Assembly (NCBI GenBank): GCA_948470475.1
Contig: OX419345.1
Span: 4,440,033 to 4,504,032, forward strand
Length of the DNA: 64,000 bases
Direction: 5' to 3'
From: Galaxea fascicularis
Lineage: Eukaryota; Cnidaria; Anthozoa; Scleractinia; Euphylliidae
A model generated the notes under the pieces. It had not been told where the DNA came from and ran no database searches. It saw only the letters and a program-made list of their open reading frames with translations. This document shows, piece by piece, positions 34,552 through 53,837 of this stretch (position 1 is its first letter; the number at the start of each line of letters is the position of its first letter). The translations under genes were made by a program, and so were the position numbers.

Positions 34552-35369
34552 AACACGAGGTCCAATTACTAATTAATTGTATCTATAACAAATTTGGAGA
34601 TTAAGAAGATTTTGAAAACCTCCTTTGGGTGAAAAAGTCAGGGGTATGTTCCAGCAGTCTTGCAAACAGTGGGAAAACATTATGAAGGAAGCCATTAAAG
34701 TGCACGTAATTGACGCGTGAATGGCGTGGGTGTCCAATTACAGGTATCCAATTACAAAAAGTTGAAATTGGATACCTGTAATTGGACACCCACGTGATCG
34801 CGCGTCAATTACGCGACAAATAGGCGCGCGCAGAACCAATCAGAATCGAGAATTTTGTTATAGCTACGATTAATAAAAAAATCGTACGACCTTCTCGTAC
34901 AATTCAGGATTAATAGATAATTGTGATTTTGGAAGTTCTCAAATTGCGCGCAGTCTCGTGCAATTTTGAGAACTTTCAAAATCACTCGTACCCATTAATC
35001 CCGAATTGTGCTCGAGGTCGTGCGATTTCCTATACTAACAACATGTGCGTCTTCTTCGTTCCATTAATATTTCGAGAACATACCAACCAAACTTCTCCCA
35101 ACCCTCAGTATATTCATATCGCCCGCAATTACTAACCATTGGTTATGCTAGTTATAAGTTACCCGTATCGAGTCATTACATATTCAATCAGCTTTAAGCT
35201 TACAAATAAATACATGTATGCATGACGCCTCTTCCTTAGGCTCAAAACATAAAATAGTGAAAAAGAAATCAAGAATGTTGATAACCAAAAATCGCTTGTC
35301 TAAGGACCAAAGAAAATAGGAAAATTTGCTTGATACCTTGAATTGCAGTTCTCGGGTTTCATCCGCCAT
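25071..35369 (-). CDS. MAPKAPK5: MAP kinase-activated protein kinase 5 (MK5/PRAK)
   Basis: Thirteen coding exons (minus strand, in order): 35369-35337, 32986-32913, 32107-32032, 31230-31133, 30101-29993, 29690-29601, 29135-29040, 28664-28584, 28035-27848, 26955-26832, 26500-26361, 25894-25761, 25198-25071. All have GT/AG sites and matching phases, giving 456 residues (human about 471-473). Key features: glycine loop LGSGISGP (27-34), ATP lysine in FALK (K50), HRDLKPEN (145-152), DFG (168-170), and activation-loop [10 protein letters not shown] with Thr181, equivalent to human Thr182, the p38/ERK3 site. [20 protein letters not shown] follows in exon 9. The C-terminal part keeps NPILVKRKK, resembling the MK5 nuclear signal, and the MK5-specific tail motifs SLRDVIAFC and [10 protein letters not shown], which separate it from MK2/MK3. 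The start is the first ATG of its frame (AAAATGG). Introns carry several MITEs. It is a Ser/Thr kinase acting downstream of p38 or ERK3/4-type kinases. Confidence 0.96.
25955..26075 (-). repeat. tRNA-derived SINE in MK5 intron 11
   Basis: The minus strand reads TCCCGTAGCTCAGTGGTAGA (A box) and CAGGGTTTCGACTCTTG (near B box), followed by GGGAGAACTGGTATTTTTTG. It is a tRNA-like head with a short tail; the cloverleaf is imperfect. Confidence 0.5.
27650..27803. mobile_element. Palindromic MITE in an MK5 intron
   Basis: ATATATCAAACACTCGAAAC...GTGTTTCATCGG on the left pairs with CCGATGAAACACTGTCTCTC...GTGTTTGATATAT on the right. Flanking GTGTTTGGAT and ATCCAAACAC copies suggest a larger or nested element starting near 27570. 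Target duplication not resolved. Confidence 0.5.
29334..29452. mobile_element. Partial copy of the CAGGGCTGT MITE family
   Basis: AGGGCTGTACTCTAG through GACTTACTTTTGCC, GGAAATATTAGTTTTTGCAC and ATGCTGGG-ACCCTGGAT matches the reverse complement of the element at 32668-32831 over most of its length. It sits in the MK5 intron between exons 6 and 7. The far end is truncated or diverged. Confidence 0.55.
30365..30400 (+). repeat. LINE-type 3' tail
   Basis: AATGTAACACTGGGTACAATAAACTTG followed by GTT repeats looks like a non-LTR retrotransposon 3' end with a TTG tail. No ORF remains upstream. Confidence 0.35.
30580..30978 (-). mobile_element. MITE, copy 1 of CAGGGGCACCC family (399 bp)
   Basis: TIR CAGGGGCACCCAAYGA at both ends. 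A 6-bp target duplication ATTAAA lies at 30574-30579 and 30979-30984. It is the reverse complement of the 398-bp element at 49126-49523 almost end to end and contains many TTTTCGGAA-type repeats. It lies in the MK5 intron between exons 4 and 5. No transposase ORF. Confidence 0.85.
32668..32831. mobile_element. MITE, CAGGGCTGT family, MK5 intron
   Basis: Ends CAAGGCTGTGCTCT and GGAGCACAGCCCTG form TIRs. ACTAA flanks both sides (32663-32667, 32832-32836). It shares most of its sequence with the partial copy at 29334-29452. Confidence 0.6.
33560..34302. mobile_element. Long foldback element with about 185-bp arms
   Basis: The arm 33560-33747 (GGAATTTTCCA...CATCTTCAAGAC...GGGTGAGTAGAT...TTTACTCGACTTGAGGGCC) is an imperfect inverted copy of 34118-34302. 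Inner pieces (GGCCGTCATGTTGAAAACAT) pair again with 33905-33960. It lies in the MK5 first intron. No ORF. Confidence 0.65.
34310..35040. repeat. Cluster of adjacent palindromic MITEs
   Basis: At least three inverted-repeat units occur in MK5 intron 1. They are 34320-34440 (ACTCAAC...GTTGAATGTACT), 34450-34553 (GTACAATTCAGGGAGTAATC and its inverse) and 34706-34813 (CGTAATTGACGCG, TGTCCAATTACAGGTATCCA and their inverse). A fourth, 34880-35030 (TTTGGAAGTTCTCAAATTGC / GCAATTTTGAGAACTTTCAA), recurs at 52110-52290. Confidence 0.6.
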
Positions 35370-35607
35370 TTTGACACAAAATGTTAGATCATCATTAATT
35401 TTCCTCACATGGAACCCTCACATGGCAATATTTCCGGCTGAGACGTTAACCGCGTAAGTTGAAATAGCGGGCTCATAGACATCCTTGTGTTTTGATTGGT
35501 TCTTGCATAAATTTGTGCCCGTTTCTCTTCGTTGAAAACCGCGGTTTTTGAAAAATATACACGATCTATTTTTCCGATTGCTTCATGAGCTTACTTCTCT
35601 GATCGTA
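35370..35607. promoter_or_regulatory. Putative bidirectional promoter between MK5 and the proline-rich gene
   Basis: Only 238 bp separate the two divergent start codons. The interval has an ATTGG (inverted CCAAT box) in TTTGATTGGTTC at about 35495 and TTTGAA near 35548, which resembles a cell-cycle CHR element. No TATA box is obvious. Promoter function is inferred from the head-to-head layout. Confidence 0.45.
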
Positions 35608-37996
35608 ATGTCACAAATTATTGACGAGTTCGATCAACCTTCTCCTGCAACAGTAAGTTTCTGCCATAAAATATCAAGCGAGGACTTCGATCTTCACTCA
35701 GCACAAACAACGAAAGACGCGCTTCACGAGTTGATGAATCACCTTGAACAAAGGCCAGATGAATTTTACCAGATCCTTCGACGGAGGAAGGCAGAAAATC
35801 TTAAAATGTTTCAATTCCTAAAAGTGAAAGTCTTAAATAAATTCAAAGATCAGTATTTGGAAAAGTATTTCCCTGACGATCTGTGTAAGGAAGAGCTTGA
35901 CAAAATGAAAAAAGAAATGGCGTCTGCTTTCGACTACGCACAAGGTAAGCTTAAGCTTCTTACGTATTTACGTATTTCAATTATCAACATCACCTCATCA
36001 TGGCAGATCCCAATCGAAAAAAATTATCTGAGCTAAACTATAGAATTAAGGGCCACTTATTCACATACCAATGAATAACAGTTGTGTACAGTTGTACATA
36101 TTTAAGGTGGCCGTGTATTCTGTTGTTCTCCTATTTATCACCTTGCGCGGAGAACAAGGCCAAAATATATAAGCTTATCGAATTATCGAAACTAGTTTGA
36201 ATCTGTTAACCGAGTTAACCGAGCCAAGCTAGTTTATACAGCTGTAAAACCAACTAAAATAAAATACGGAAATACTGGTTTGGTAAAACTTAAACCAGAA
36301 GCAAATTTTTCACATTCGTTGGTATTATTATTACCAAGAAAATAACTACTGTACTCAAAGTAAAGAAAGACTCCCATTCATGTTGATTTGCGCTACTTTT
36401 GTAGCTGTAAGGTAGCTTGCTATCCTTGCTGTACCTGCCAGCTACAAGAGACAAAGCTACAAATGACTTCCTGTTGGAGTGATATTGTTATTTTCATATG
36501 CCAAGGTTGTCTATAGGATTTCCGAGATGTAAGTTATATCATCCATTTATGAACGAGGTTACATCAATTAAATAAGTGAAGGAGATGGATGAATGGGTTG
36601 ATGTAGGTGGCTACTAAGAGCACTCATAACCTGGCACAATGCACCATGTAACCCAGTGGAATCCAGGGACATGCTCCCCCAGAAAGTTTTCAAATTTACA
36701 ACCCCTTGAGCACTGATGCAGAAACCTACCAACTACCAGCTACTAATGACAACAACGATATGCAAAACTCTATTTTTGTTTCTTCTTTATAAGATGGTAA
36801 GAAGACTGGAGTGAGGTTTTCTAAAAGATTGGCAGAGAAGCATATACAGCCACCATTGAGCACAAGCACACCCAAGAAACATGCCTCAGTACCACCCCCT
36901 CCTCCTCCACCACCACCCTTGCCTGCTATGGTGAGTCAGGGCTAACAGCGAGTTTATTTTTAGTGCTGTGTTTTGTTTGGATTTAGGTTTCTGTGTCGGC
37001 CAAGGTAGTTTTCATAACAATTAATCTTATGAACCAATTGATTTATTTGGCCTTACTACTTGCTCAAGGATTTGAATGGAAAGAAAACAATCATATCTAA
37101 AAAGTAAGTAAGTAGTTTTATTTATCCACATATCGCATATGAAATTTCAGGTAGTCTTTGATTTTTAAAGTTGTGAGAGTTATAACCCTAGTGGTTACAC
37201 TCCTTGAACTTCTTTTGTACAAATGAAGAATACAGTCAAAACTGCCCTTTGCAAACACCTCTTGTAAGCAACCTCCTCCTGTAAGGGACCACTGTCCCAA
37301 AATATCAAAATTCTCCCAGTCAAAATTATTGTAACTGGAACCTCTCATAAGCAGGGACAGTGTTTAGAGCTGATTGTTTGAAATTTCTATAGTTTTTGAC
37401 GTCTCGCAAGCTACCACTTGTCACATGATCTTAACTCCCCAATTGCATAAAGGTTGTTAGCATTCTTGGCCAACAATACTCTGCGAGCAGAGCATGAAAG
37501 GGTCTCTGATCACAGGGTAGGTTAACACTAGCTGAAGAAGAGATAAATGTCACAAACTGGATGCTGTAACGACCCCACAAGTTTTTTAACTCTAACCTAT
37601 TCAGGATGTTTTTGTATTTGTGTTGTAACCTGAATAAAATGTTATGTTATGTTTTTTCTCGGGATTATCCCGGGTTTTTCCAAAAATGGATTGCTAGCAA
37701 ACTATTTTGCTTTACCCAGAAGATTTCAGCCTGGGCGCAACTGAAACAATTATTGTTGGAAAACAGTCCTAAGAAAATACGCGCGCTGATTGGTTAGGAA
37801 TCCTGTTTCTTGATAGAAACACAGAACTAGCACGAGTGTTGACGTAATGATGACCCGAGCTAAGAGAATTTACATTTTGGCGGTGTTTTCTAAAAGAAAT
37901 AGAAAACATGTTCTCCGTGTTTCTATCCAGTTATAGAAACACTCGTGAAAGCTTGGGAGAACTCGAAAAAGTTGTGGAAACACTCGCCTGCGGCTT

Positions 37997-38027
<31 letters not shown>

Positions 38028-40954
38028 CTTCCACTCGTGTCTTTATGACTCTATAGAAACACGGTACATGTTTTCTATTTCTTAATTGCAGCTCAATATT
38101 TTCCGTCGATTATAAATTTATTCTAACCCAGAAGGTTATTATTCATCTGCACCTACGTGGTGATATCACACCAAGGCGGCCACTTGCTCAGTAGAACAGA
38201 TATCGCCCCATGTAAGGTAATCAGGATTCCGTAATCGAAGAAATTTTCGCTTGTGGAATCCGGAATCCTGGGCTCCGGAATCTGGAATCCAATTCTCAGA
38301 ATCTGGAACCCCGCCAAAGATTGGAATCTGGAATCCAAGTTGCTCAAAATTCACTCCAAATCGGGCTGATTGGAATCCGGAATTCAGTACCTGGAATCCG
38401 AAATCCACAGCATGGAATCCAGAGCCCAAGACTGTCTCGGATTACCTTACATGGGGTGACAGATAACAAGGGTAACACTAGGGCTGGTCAAAGCCAGGAT
38501 TCGTTACTTCCCTAATGGTTCTTAACGTCCCACAGAATCGACTATGAAGAGTTGCGAGACGGGACCGACGGTTTATTGTCCTTGTCCGAGAAGACTTATG
38601 AGAATGTTTGCGAGTTCAGGGATCTCAAAATGCGAAATATTTTCCTTTTCATTTCAGAAAGTAATCAGCAGCAATGATATCATTTCCCCCGTCCTCACTG
38701 ATGCAAGGTAATGTAAAACCCTTTTGGATCAATATTCAGTGATCTTGCTTATATGATAGTAATGCAGTGGTTTTAAATCGAGTGAAACCAAAGTAATCGC
38801 TCTAGCCAATCAAAATAGAGGTAAGCCCCGCACTTCTCCAATCAAAATTCGGTTCAAATACATGCAGCTTTTGACAACGCAACCAGGTTTGCAACGAGCG
38901 TCAAGCGCGGGAAAATTCGCGTGAGCAAGTCACGATTAGTTTTGGGATTCTCCTTATTGGTTTGAAAAAGTGGCGTGAGTTTCGCTGACCAGTTACAGAG
39001 GGGCAAACGCTACTTACGACACAATTGAAAATTTCTCTCTGTGAATATGGCAAGGCCAGAAGTCTTGCTTGTGCCCCTTCCACACCAATCTGGATGAATA
39101 CAAAGGTGTCGTTTATTCCCTGATTTGGCCTCTCCGTTAACTTTTAAGTGACGTTTTCTTGATCCTATTACAAGCAGTCGCGCTGTTTTCTTCGCATCAA
39201 TCCCTCGAACGGACGATAGAAATATACAAATGATTTGCAGATGAGAACGAGGAGGGATTAGGAATTAAGAGGGGGAATAAACAACTTTCTTTTCTCTCCA
39301 CTCCCGCGTTTCTTGAGGCTCCTCTTGCGGTTCTGTCGCTCGCCATTGTGCATTACAAAACGTAGGAGGAGATGCTCCTCACTTTCCATTTAAAGCTATT
39401 GAATCCATTTGTGGAATGAAAATGTAAGAAACCCGTTCCTTTTTCGTGGGGTGGGGGGAGGGGCAGGTGGGATTTGGGGAAATGCCATCTGCAAATGAAT
39501 TGTATGACCTCCCCGGCTTACCAGTTCTAGTCACATAACGCCCCCTCAAAAATAATATTTTTGGGGGATGACCCCCCTCCCCCCTCCCCCTTCCCCCTTC
39601 CAAAGTAAGTTACACTGGCTACTTTTCCACCTCGTTATCTCAGAATTTCGCTCGATCCCCCTCCCTTTTCTCTTTTATTTCCTTCTTTCTTTCTTTTTTT
39701 TTTTTTTGGCGTGGCGTGGCCCCCTCCTCTCTCTCTCTCTTTCTCTCTCTCTCTAAATCCGACCAGCCCCATAAAAATGAACGGTCCCTAACTAGAGTAA
39801 ACGTTATGGAAACCAAAGACCAATGATACATCAAACAGTTTTGAGCCGCATGGAGGTAAAAAGATCTTGAATATTGAACCCATATGAAGATCAAGAGCTA
39901 TAGAAACCTCTAGTGATGAGATGTGATTGAAACCTTTGGTAGCCTCGAAAATCTCGTTTGAGTCCTGGCGGCACACACCGAGATGAAGCGTTTAATATAC
40001 TCCCCAGCTTAGAAAGTGCTTCTATGTCACTTTGCCATTGAAGAATTCTTCTCGCACTGGAACCGCAAATTCTCAGTTGAGAAAAGAAGCTCTCACTTGG
40101 GAAACTCACCAGGAGATCATATGATTGTTTTAGATCAAAGCCGTCAGGAGATGGTGCTGCTGCTGCAACACCATCTGGCACATTCCAACATGAAGCGAAG
40201 CTCATACAATCAATCCGAGGTGTCCAAGCAAGAAGGAAGCTTCATGACAAAAGCACAACTTCTGAAAAGTACGCATTAAAAACCAGGTGAAGCAATGGTT
40301 GAATTTGTTCTTGAATGCAAGCTAGATGTCCAATTTTTTTGTATATTATTTCTTTATTAATTATATTTGTCATCAGCAGTGGCAACCTTAAGAGGCCTTG
40401 TCTTCGTTCGATAGAACAGGTGGACATCGAGGCGGCTAAAAGCAGCTTAAAATCAAGAAATACTGGGTGAGAAGTGCTTTCAATTTATTGGGCTACAGTT
40501 TGAAATAATTTATCAAACACAAGGACTGAAAACTGAGCATTTTATCGCACATACAAACACAGAGAGGTGGGTTGAAAAGTCGCGGTGCAGCCGAGTTGTG
40601 GCGCAAAGGGTGGGAAAAAATGCGCACAGCGCTCATGTTAGTCAAGGTTGGTGTTCGTTCTGCTTCCCATTGGCTGAGAAAGTGCCGCGAGTTTGCCAGC
40701 CAATTAATTTATGGAACGAAAGAAAACAAAATCTCCATGCGACACTCATCTGCTCCAATACAGTGATCACTTTGTTTTTGTCTTTTGATAGCTCTCCACA
40801 AAAAGAAAACAGGAAGCCTTACAGCGAACAAGACGGATTTTCTATGTTTAACACAAAGCTGTTGGAAAAGTTCAAAAATGCCCGTAGCCCACGCAACGAT
40901 GATAGTCCATCTGGGAAAATAACTGTCAACTATTCTGGTTTTGAGAGCCCTTGA
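35608..40954 (+). CDS. Proline-rich KEN-box protein (PRR11/MTFR-like layout, tentative)
   Basis: Five exons in consistent phase: 35608-35944, 36794-36930, 38657-38706, 40380-40466 and 40792-40954, giving 257 residues. The start is the first ATG in frame. Residues 1-112 are charged and probably helical (TKDALHELMNHLEQ, LKVKVLNKFKDQYLEKYF). Residues 146-154 are nine consecutive prolines, followed by LPAM. The C-terminal part has VDIEAAKSS, a KEN box (KENRKPY, about residue 208) and LLEKFKNARSP. The order polyproline, then V-D-x-E, KEN, and KF-x2-A-x-SP recalls vertebrate PRR11 and related MTFR proteins, but similarity is short and the N-terminus is not recognisable. The KEN box suggests APC/C-dependent turnover. 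Exon 4 has a tandem CAGCAG acceptor (exon may start at 40377 or 40380, +/- one residue). It is head-to-head with MK5. Confidence 0.75.
37898..38087. mobile_element. Palindromic MITE in proline-rich gene intron 2
   Basis: AAATAGAAAACATGTTCTCC, GTGTTTCTAT and TTGGGAGAACTCG on the left are mirrored by TTCTCCCAA, ATAGAAACACGG and ACATGTTTTCTATTT on the right, with a GGAAACACTCGCCTGCGGC centre. Target duplication not determined. Confidence 0.55.
38206..38458. mobile_element. MITE filled with GGAATCC repeats
   Basis: TIRs CCCCATGTAAGGTAATC (left) and GATTACCTTACATGGGG (right) are exact over 17 bp. The interior is a degenerate array of GGAATCYGGAATCC-like units. Open frames on both strands across it (repeating WNP/GIR-type residues) are by-products of the array. 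Confidence 0.7.
39540..39760. repeat. Low-complexity C/T-rich tract and CT microsatellite
   Basis: CCCCTCC runs (39570-39600), a T-run (39692-39707) and (CT)n at about 39727-39755. No gene content; it lies within intron 3 of the proline-rich gene. Confidence 0.8.
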
Positions 40955-42343
40955 TTTTATATAAAAAGTCCGGTCTTATGAAAAGATTTTTCTTGGGCTA
41001 ATTATTTTAAGTGACAAAAGTTCATGTTGTTTGGTAATTTTAAATAGAATTGAAAAAAAAAATGCTTGGAAATAGAATACATATGTAATTGTAGATTGTG
41101 TGAACCCATCAGTAACCTGGTGAAGCACGATCTTCCGGGGAAGTGTAGTCCAGGAAAGAAGTGTTTGTGGTGTTGTTGACTGAAGTTTCCACAACGTTAT
41201 CAGAGGTCATCGTCACAGTCAAATGATTGTGTACCAAACGTCAGAAGATGGTACGATTCTCTGGTCATTGACGTGTTGACGGATGTGGCTTATTTTGAAA
41301 AAAAAAAATCGTCTATCAATCAATCGAGGCAAACAGATTTTTAAAAAAAAGTAACACCACTTCCTTTCTGAAAATATATTGTTGTAAAATCTGACCGATT
41401 AGCCTGGGGCGCACCTACCCGAAGGAAAACACCACTATCGTGTAAAGTATACATATGCTGTAATTCTGTCAGTTGTTATTAAAAGATAAAACACAACATA
41501 TGGTCAAACGGAAAGCCTGGAGCCGGGTGACTCTTTTTGTGGGGGGTGGGAGGGGGGGAATATTTTTCGGGACGACAGTGCAGGTGACTCGCGTGGTTGT
41601 TTCATGCGTGTGTCCATACATACGTACATACATACATAACTTTATTTGATAACGCAGGTAGAAAATTTTCGCAACTATACAGCTGATGTGGACCTGCCTA
41701 AACTAAATCTAAAACTAAACTAATTCAATAATTATATGAGATACAAATATGATACAATTTATAAGTTAAATAAATTAAGTAAACCAATAAAAATTTTCGT
41801 AATAATGAAAATCTGGTTTCATGTTATGTATAACATTACCTCCCTTCCCGAATTAAAGCTAATTAATATTCATGACGGTTTGCTTGGATTGTTTTAAGTT
41901 ATATTTAAAGATAGATGAATTTCGCGGATCTTTAAGATTATCTTGTAGTGCATTCCATGCTATGGCAGATCTGTGAACAAAAGACCTACGGTTTTGGGCC
42001 TATTAGTACCACATTCAAAGATTTCCTTAGGTTATTGTTTTACTTTACTTACTAGAGTTCTTGGTCACCAAATAATTAATTTTCCGTAGCCCTAAATTAT
42101 AATAAGCATTATGTGTAATAGTTAAGATACGGAACTTATAAAAATACTCTAAAGGCATCCAGCCAACCTTAGAAAGTATATCACTATCCTTTCTATCCAC
42201 GAAATAGTGGACGCATGCCACGTCTACAAGAGAAACCGCTGCCGATAAAATTTCTGAGCCCGCATGTAAACACAAAACTGATTGAAGATCGAGGCGATCG
42301 AGGCAAGGTGACTGAATGTTCTCATGCAGCTTGTTAACTCGTG
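40955..42343. other. Intergenic region between the proline-rich gene and RNF215
   Basis: It holds a minus-strand LINE fragment (41630-42285) and otherwise AT-rich sequence. The RNF215-like promoter and 5' UTR should lie just before 42344; no clear core element was seen. Confidence 0.5.
41630..42285 (-). pseudogene. Truncated LINE 3' end (minus strand)
   Basis: The minus-strand frame 42275-42045 reads ACVHYFVDRKDSDILSKVGW then MPLEYFYKFRILTITHNAYY. This matches the C-terminal part of CR1/L2-type LINE ORF2, where a W-L/M-P-x-x-x-R/Y-x-x-F/Y-K motif follows the RT. Downstream is AT-rich 3' UTR ending in ATGTATGTATG-type repeats (about 41630). It is 5'-truncated. Confidence 0.6.
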
Positions 42344-52022
<9,679 letters not shown>

Positions 52023-52109
52023 AATCTTTAAGTAACGCATATTGCGGGTGGAAGTGGAATACTATAGGAATTTTATACATATCAAAACACTTATGCCAAG
52101 AATAGGTTA

Positions 52110-52390
52110 GTATATGAAATCGCACGACCACGAGTACAATTCGCGATCAATTTGAAAGTTCTCAATGCGGGATTAATAGATACTCGTGATTTTGAAAGTT
52201 CTCAAAATTGCACGAGCCTTTAGGCGAGTGTAATTTGAGAACTCACGGGTATCTATTAATCCCGAATTGTACGAGAAGGTCGCCGTTGCCATGGATACTT
52301 AATAGGTATTCCTTCGGAGTACTATTTGGGATTAATTGTACTGCTCTCGACCAATCAGAATTGAGTACTTTTTTTGAGTGTACTTTAATA
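52110..52390. mobile_element. Palindromic MITE related to the 34.3-35.0 kb cluster
   Basis: GAAATCGCACGACC, TTTGAAAGTTCTCAAAATTG and ATCTATTAATCCCGAATTGT recur (inverted) at 34880-35030. GGAGTACTATTTGGGATTAA and CAATCAGAATTGAGTACTTT recur (inverted) at 34320-34400. Confidence 0.55.
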
Positions 52391-53503
52391 TGAAAAACCA
52401 GTCATCTCAGCTTCAGTGAAGAGCAGTGCTGCAGCGAACTGCACCCTTTTCATTGGCTGAAGCAGTAGCGCGAGCTTTGCACGCATAAGCCTTCTCGTAT
52501 AGTCCTTTTTGCTCCTTGCTTCTCTCTTTTCGTCTTTTCTAGTTTTCAATCCCCCATCTCAGTTACCTACCGGAAACGATTTTATCGTCCGCTACATCAG
52601 TCATTACCGACCTTACTTTCCAGCGGCGTATCTGGCGGAAGGGCAGTATTGAGTCACGCGTAAGCTTGGACAGGAGCGAAAGATAAACCAAGAAAGAACG
52701 AAACACTGAGGATTTTTGTCAAACTTTGATTGCAAATAAAGGAAACGTGGAGGTAGTTCAACGAGACCTATCCGGTGTTCATTGCGCTGACTGTCCGTTC
52801 CCCACTCTCACTCAGACACTCGTCTAAACACTTATCGAAACATAAAACAGAGATTTAAATGAGATTGTGTCTGTCGCGCGTCTTTTCCCCTTTTGTTCTC
52901 TCTGCATGCAAAAATTAAATATTCTTATCAACACTCAATCAGCAAGGAACTTTTTTAATTTCCGTGTCCATCGCACCGGCGAATCCTTCGGTAATTCTTT
53001 ACCGCTGTGGCATCTTATCAACAGAAAATGTTGATGCGGGTTTCAAACGCTCGCGGAAATATGCGGGACAGGAAACTCCTCATACAAGGCACAAATAAGT
53101 GACCAACTGATATTTCTACACTTAACAAGACCAGCCGCGGCGGGAATTGCGACGGAAGAAACGGTAGATAAATGTTGCTCCCGCTGTTTTATAACGAAAA
53201 ATAAAAAAGAAGAGAGATAAAGTACCTTGCTGCAGGAGCGGGGGCATCGAGGTATATTACAAACTGCAAAACCACAAAAAAAATTCGGCCAAAACCGAAA
53301 ACTGCAAATGAAACAAAATGGGATTAACCGAAAAACCACTGGTATTTTTTACGAAAACCGAAAACCGGATGCTTAAAAAACGAAAATCCCAATGCCCCCT
53401 ACTGGGGTGTTAGTTATGTTCCTTGAAATCAAATGAAGAAGGATCATCGCAGTTATGATCATAATTTTTGCAATTGCGCAAAGAAGCCTGAAAAAAAATT
53501 CAG

Positions 53504-53554
53504 GACTTCAACGGGGCTTGAACCCGTGACCTCGCGATTCCGGTGCGATGCTCT

Positions 53555-53574
<20 letters not shown>
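53504..53574 (-). tRNA. tRNA-like sequence, unit 1 (probable tRNA-derived repeat)
   Basis: The minus strand starts GGCTTCATAGCTCAGTTGGT and ends GGGTTCAAGCCCCGTTGAAGTC. The acceptor stem pairs over 7 bp (one G-U), and D and T arms with A/B boxes are good. The anticodon stem TCGCA/CGCGA has one mismatch and the loop CCGGAAT has C instead of the invariant T at position 33. It is therefore more likely a tRNA pseudogene or SINE head than a functional tRNA. Confidence 0.45.
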
Positions 53575-53589
<15 letters not shown>

Positions 53590-53752
53590 AGGTCAATTTT
53601 TGGATCATATGTTCCCGTGAAAGATATGTAAGTGAATGATGCATATGAAAGAAATCATATGTGAACTGCGGATATGAAATCAAATGAAGAAGGATCACGC
53701 AGTTATGATCACAATTTTTGCAATTGCGCAAAGAAGCCTGAAAAAAATTCAG

Positions 53753-53803
53753 GACTTCAACGGGGCTTGAACCCGTGACCTCGCGATTCCGGTGCGATGT
53801 TCT

Positions 53804-53823
<20 letters not shown>
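53753..53823 (-). tRNA. tRNA-like sequence, unit 2
   Basis: Nearly identical to the unit at 53504-53574 and 249 bp away in the same orientation, within a direct repeat that also includes flanking sequence. One change (C to T in plus-strand GATGTTCTACC) falls in the D-arm region. The same loop defects apply. Confidence 0.45.

Positions 53824-53837
<14 letters not shown>

Noticed and set aside
35548..35607. Upstream extension of the proline-rich protein start
   Set aside because: The longer frame begins with TTG; the first ATG is at 35608, so that start was used.
38153..38515. Overlapping frames on both strands rich in GIRN/WNPES residues
   Set aside because: Produced by the GGAATCC repeat array of a MITE.
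53504..53574. Functional tRNA gene call
   Set aside because: C at position 33 and a mismatch in the anticodon stem, plus a duplicated repeat context, argue against a working tRNA. Kept only as tRNA-like.
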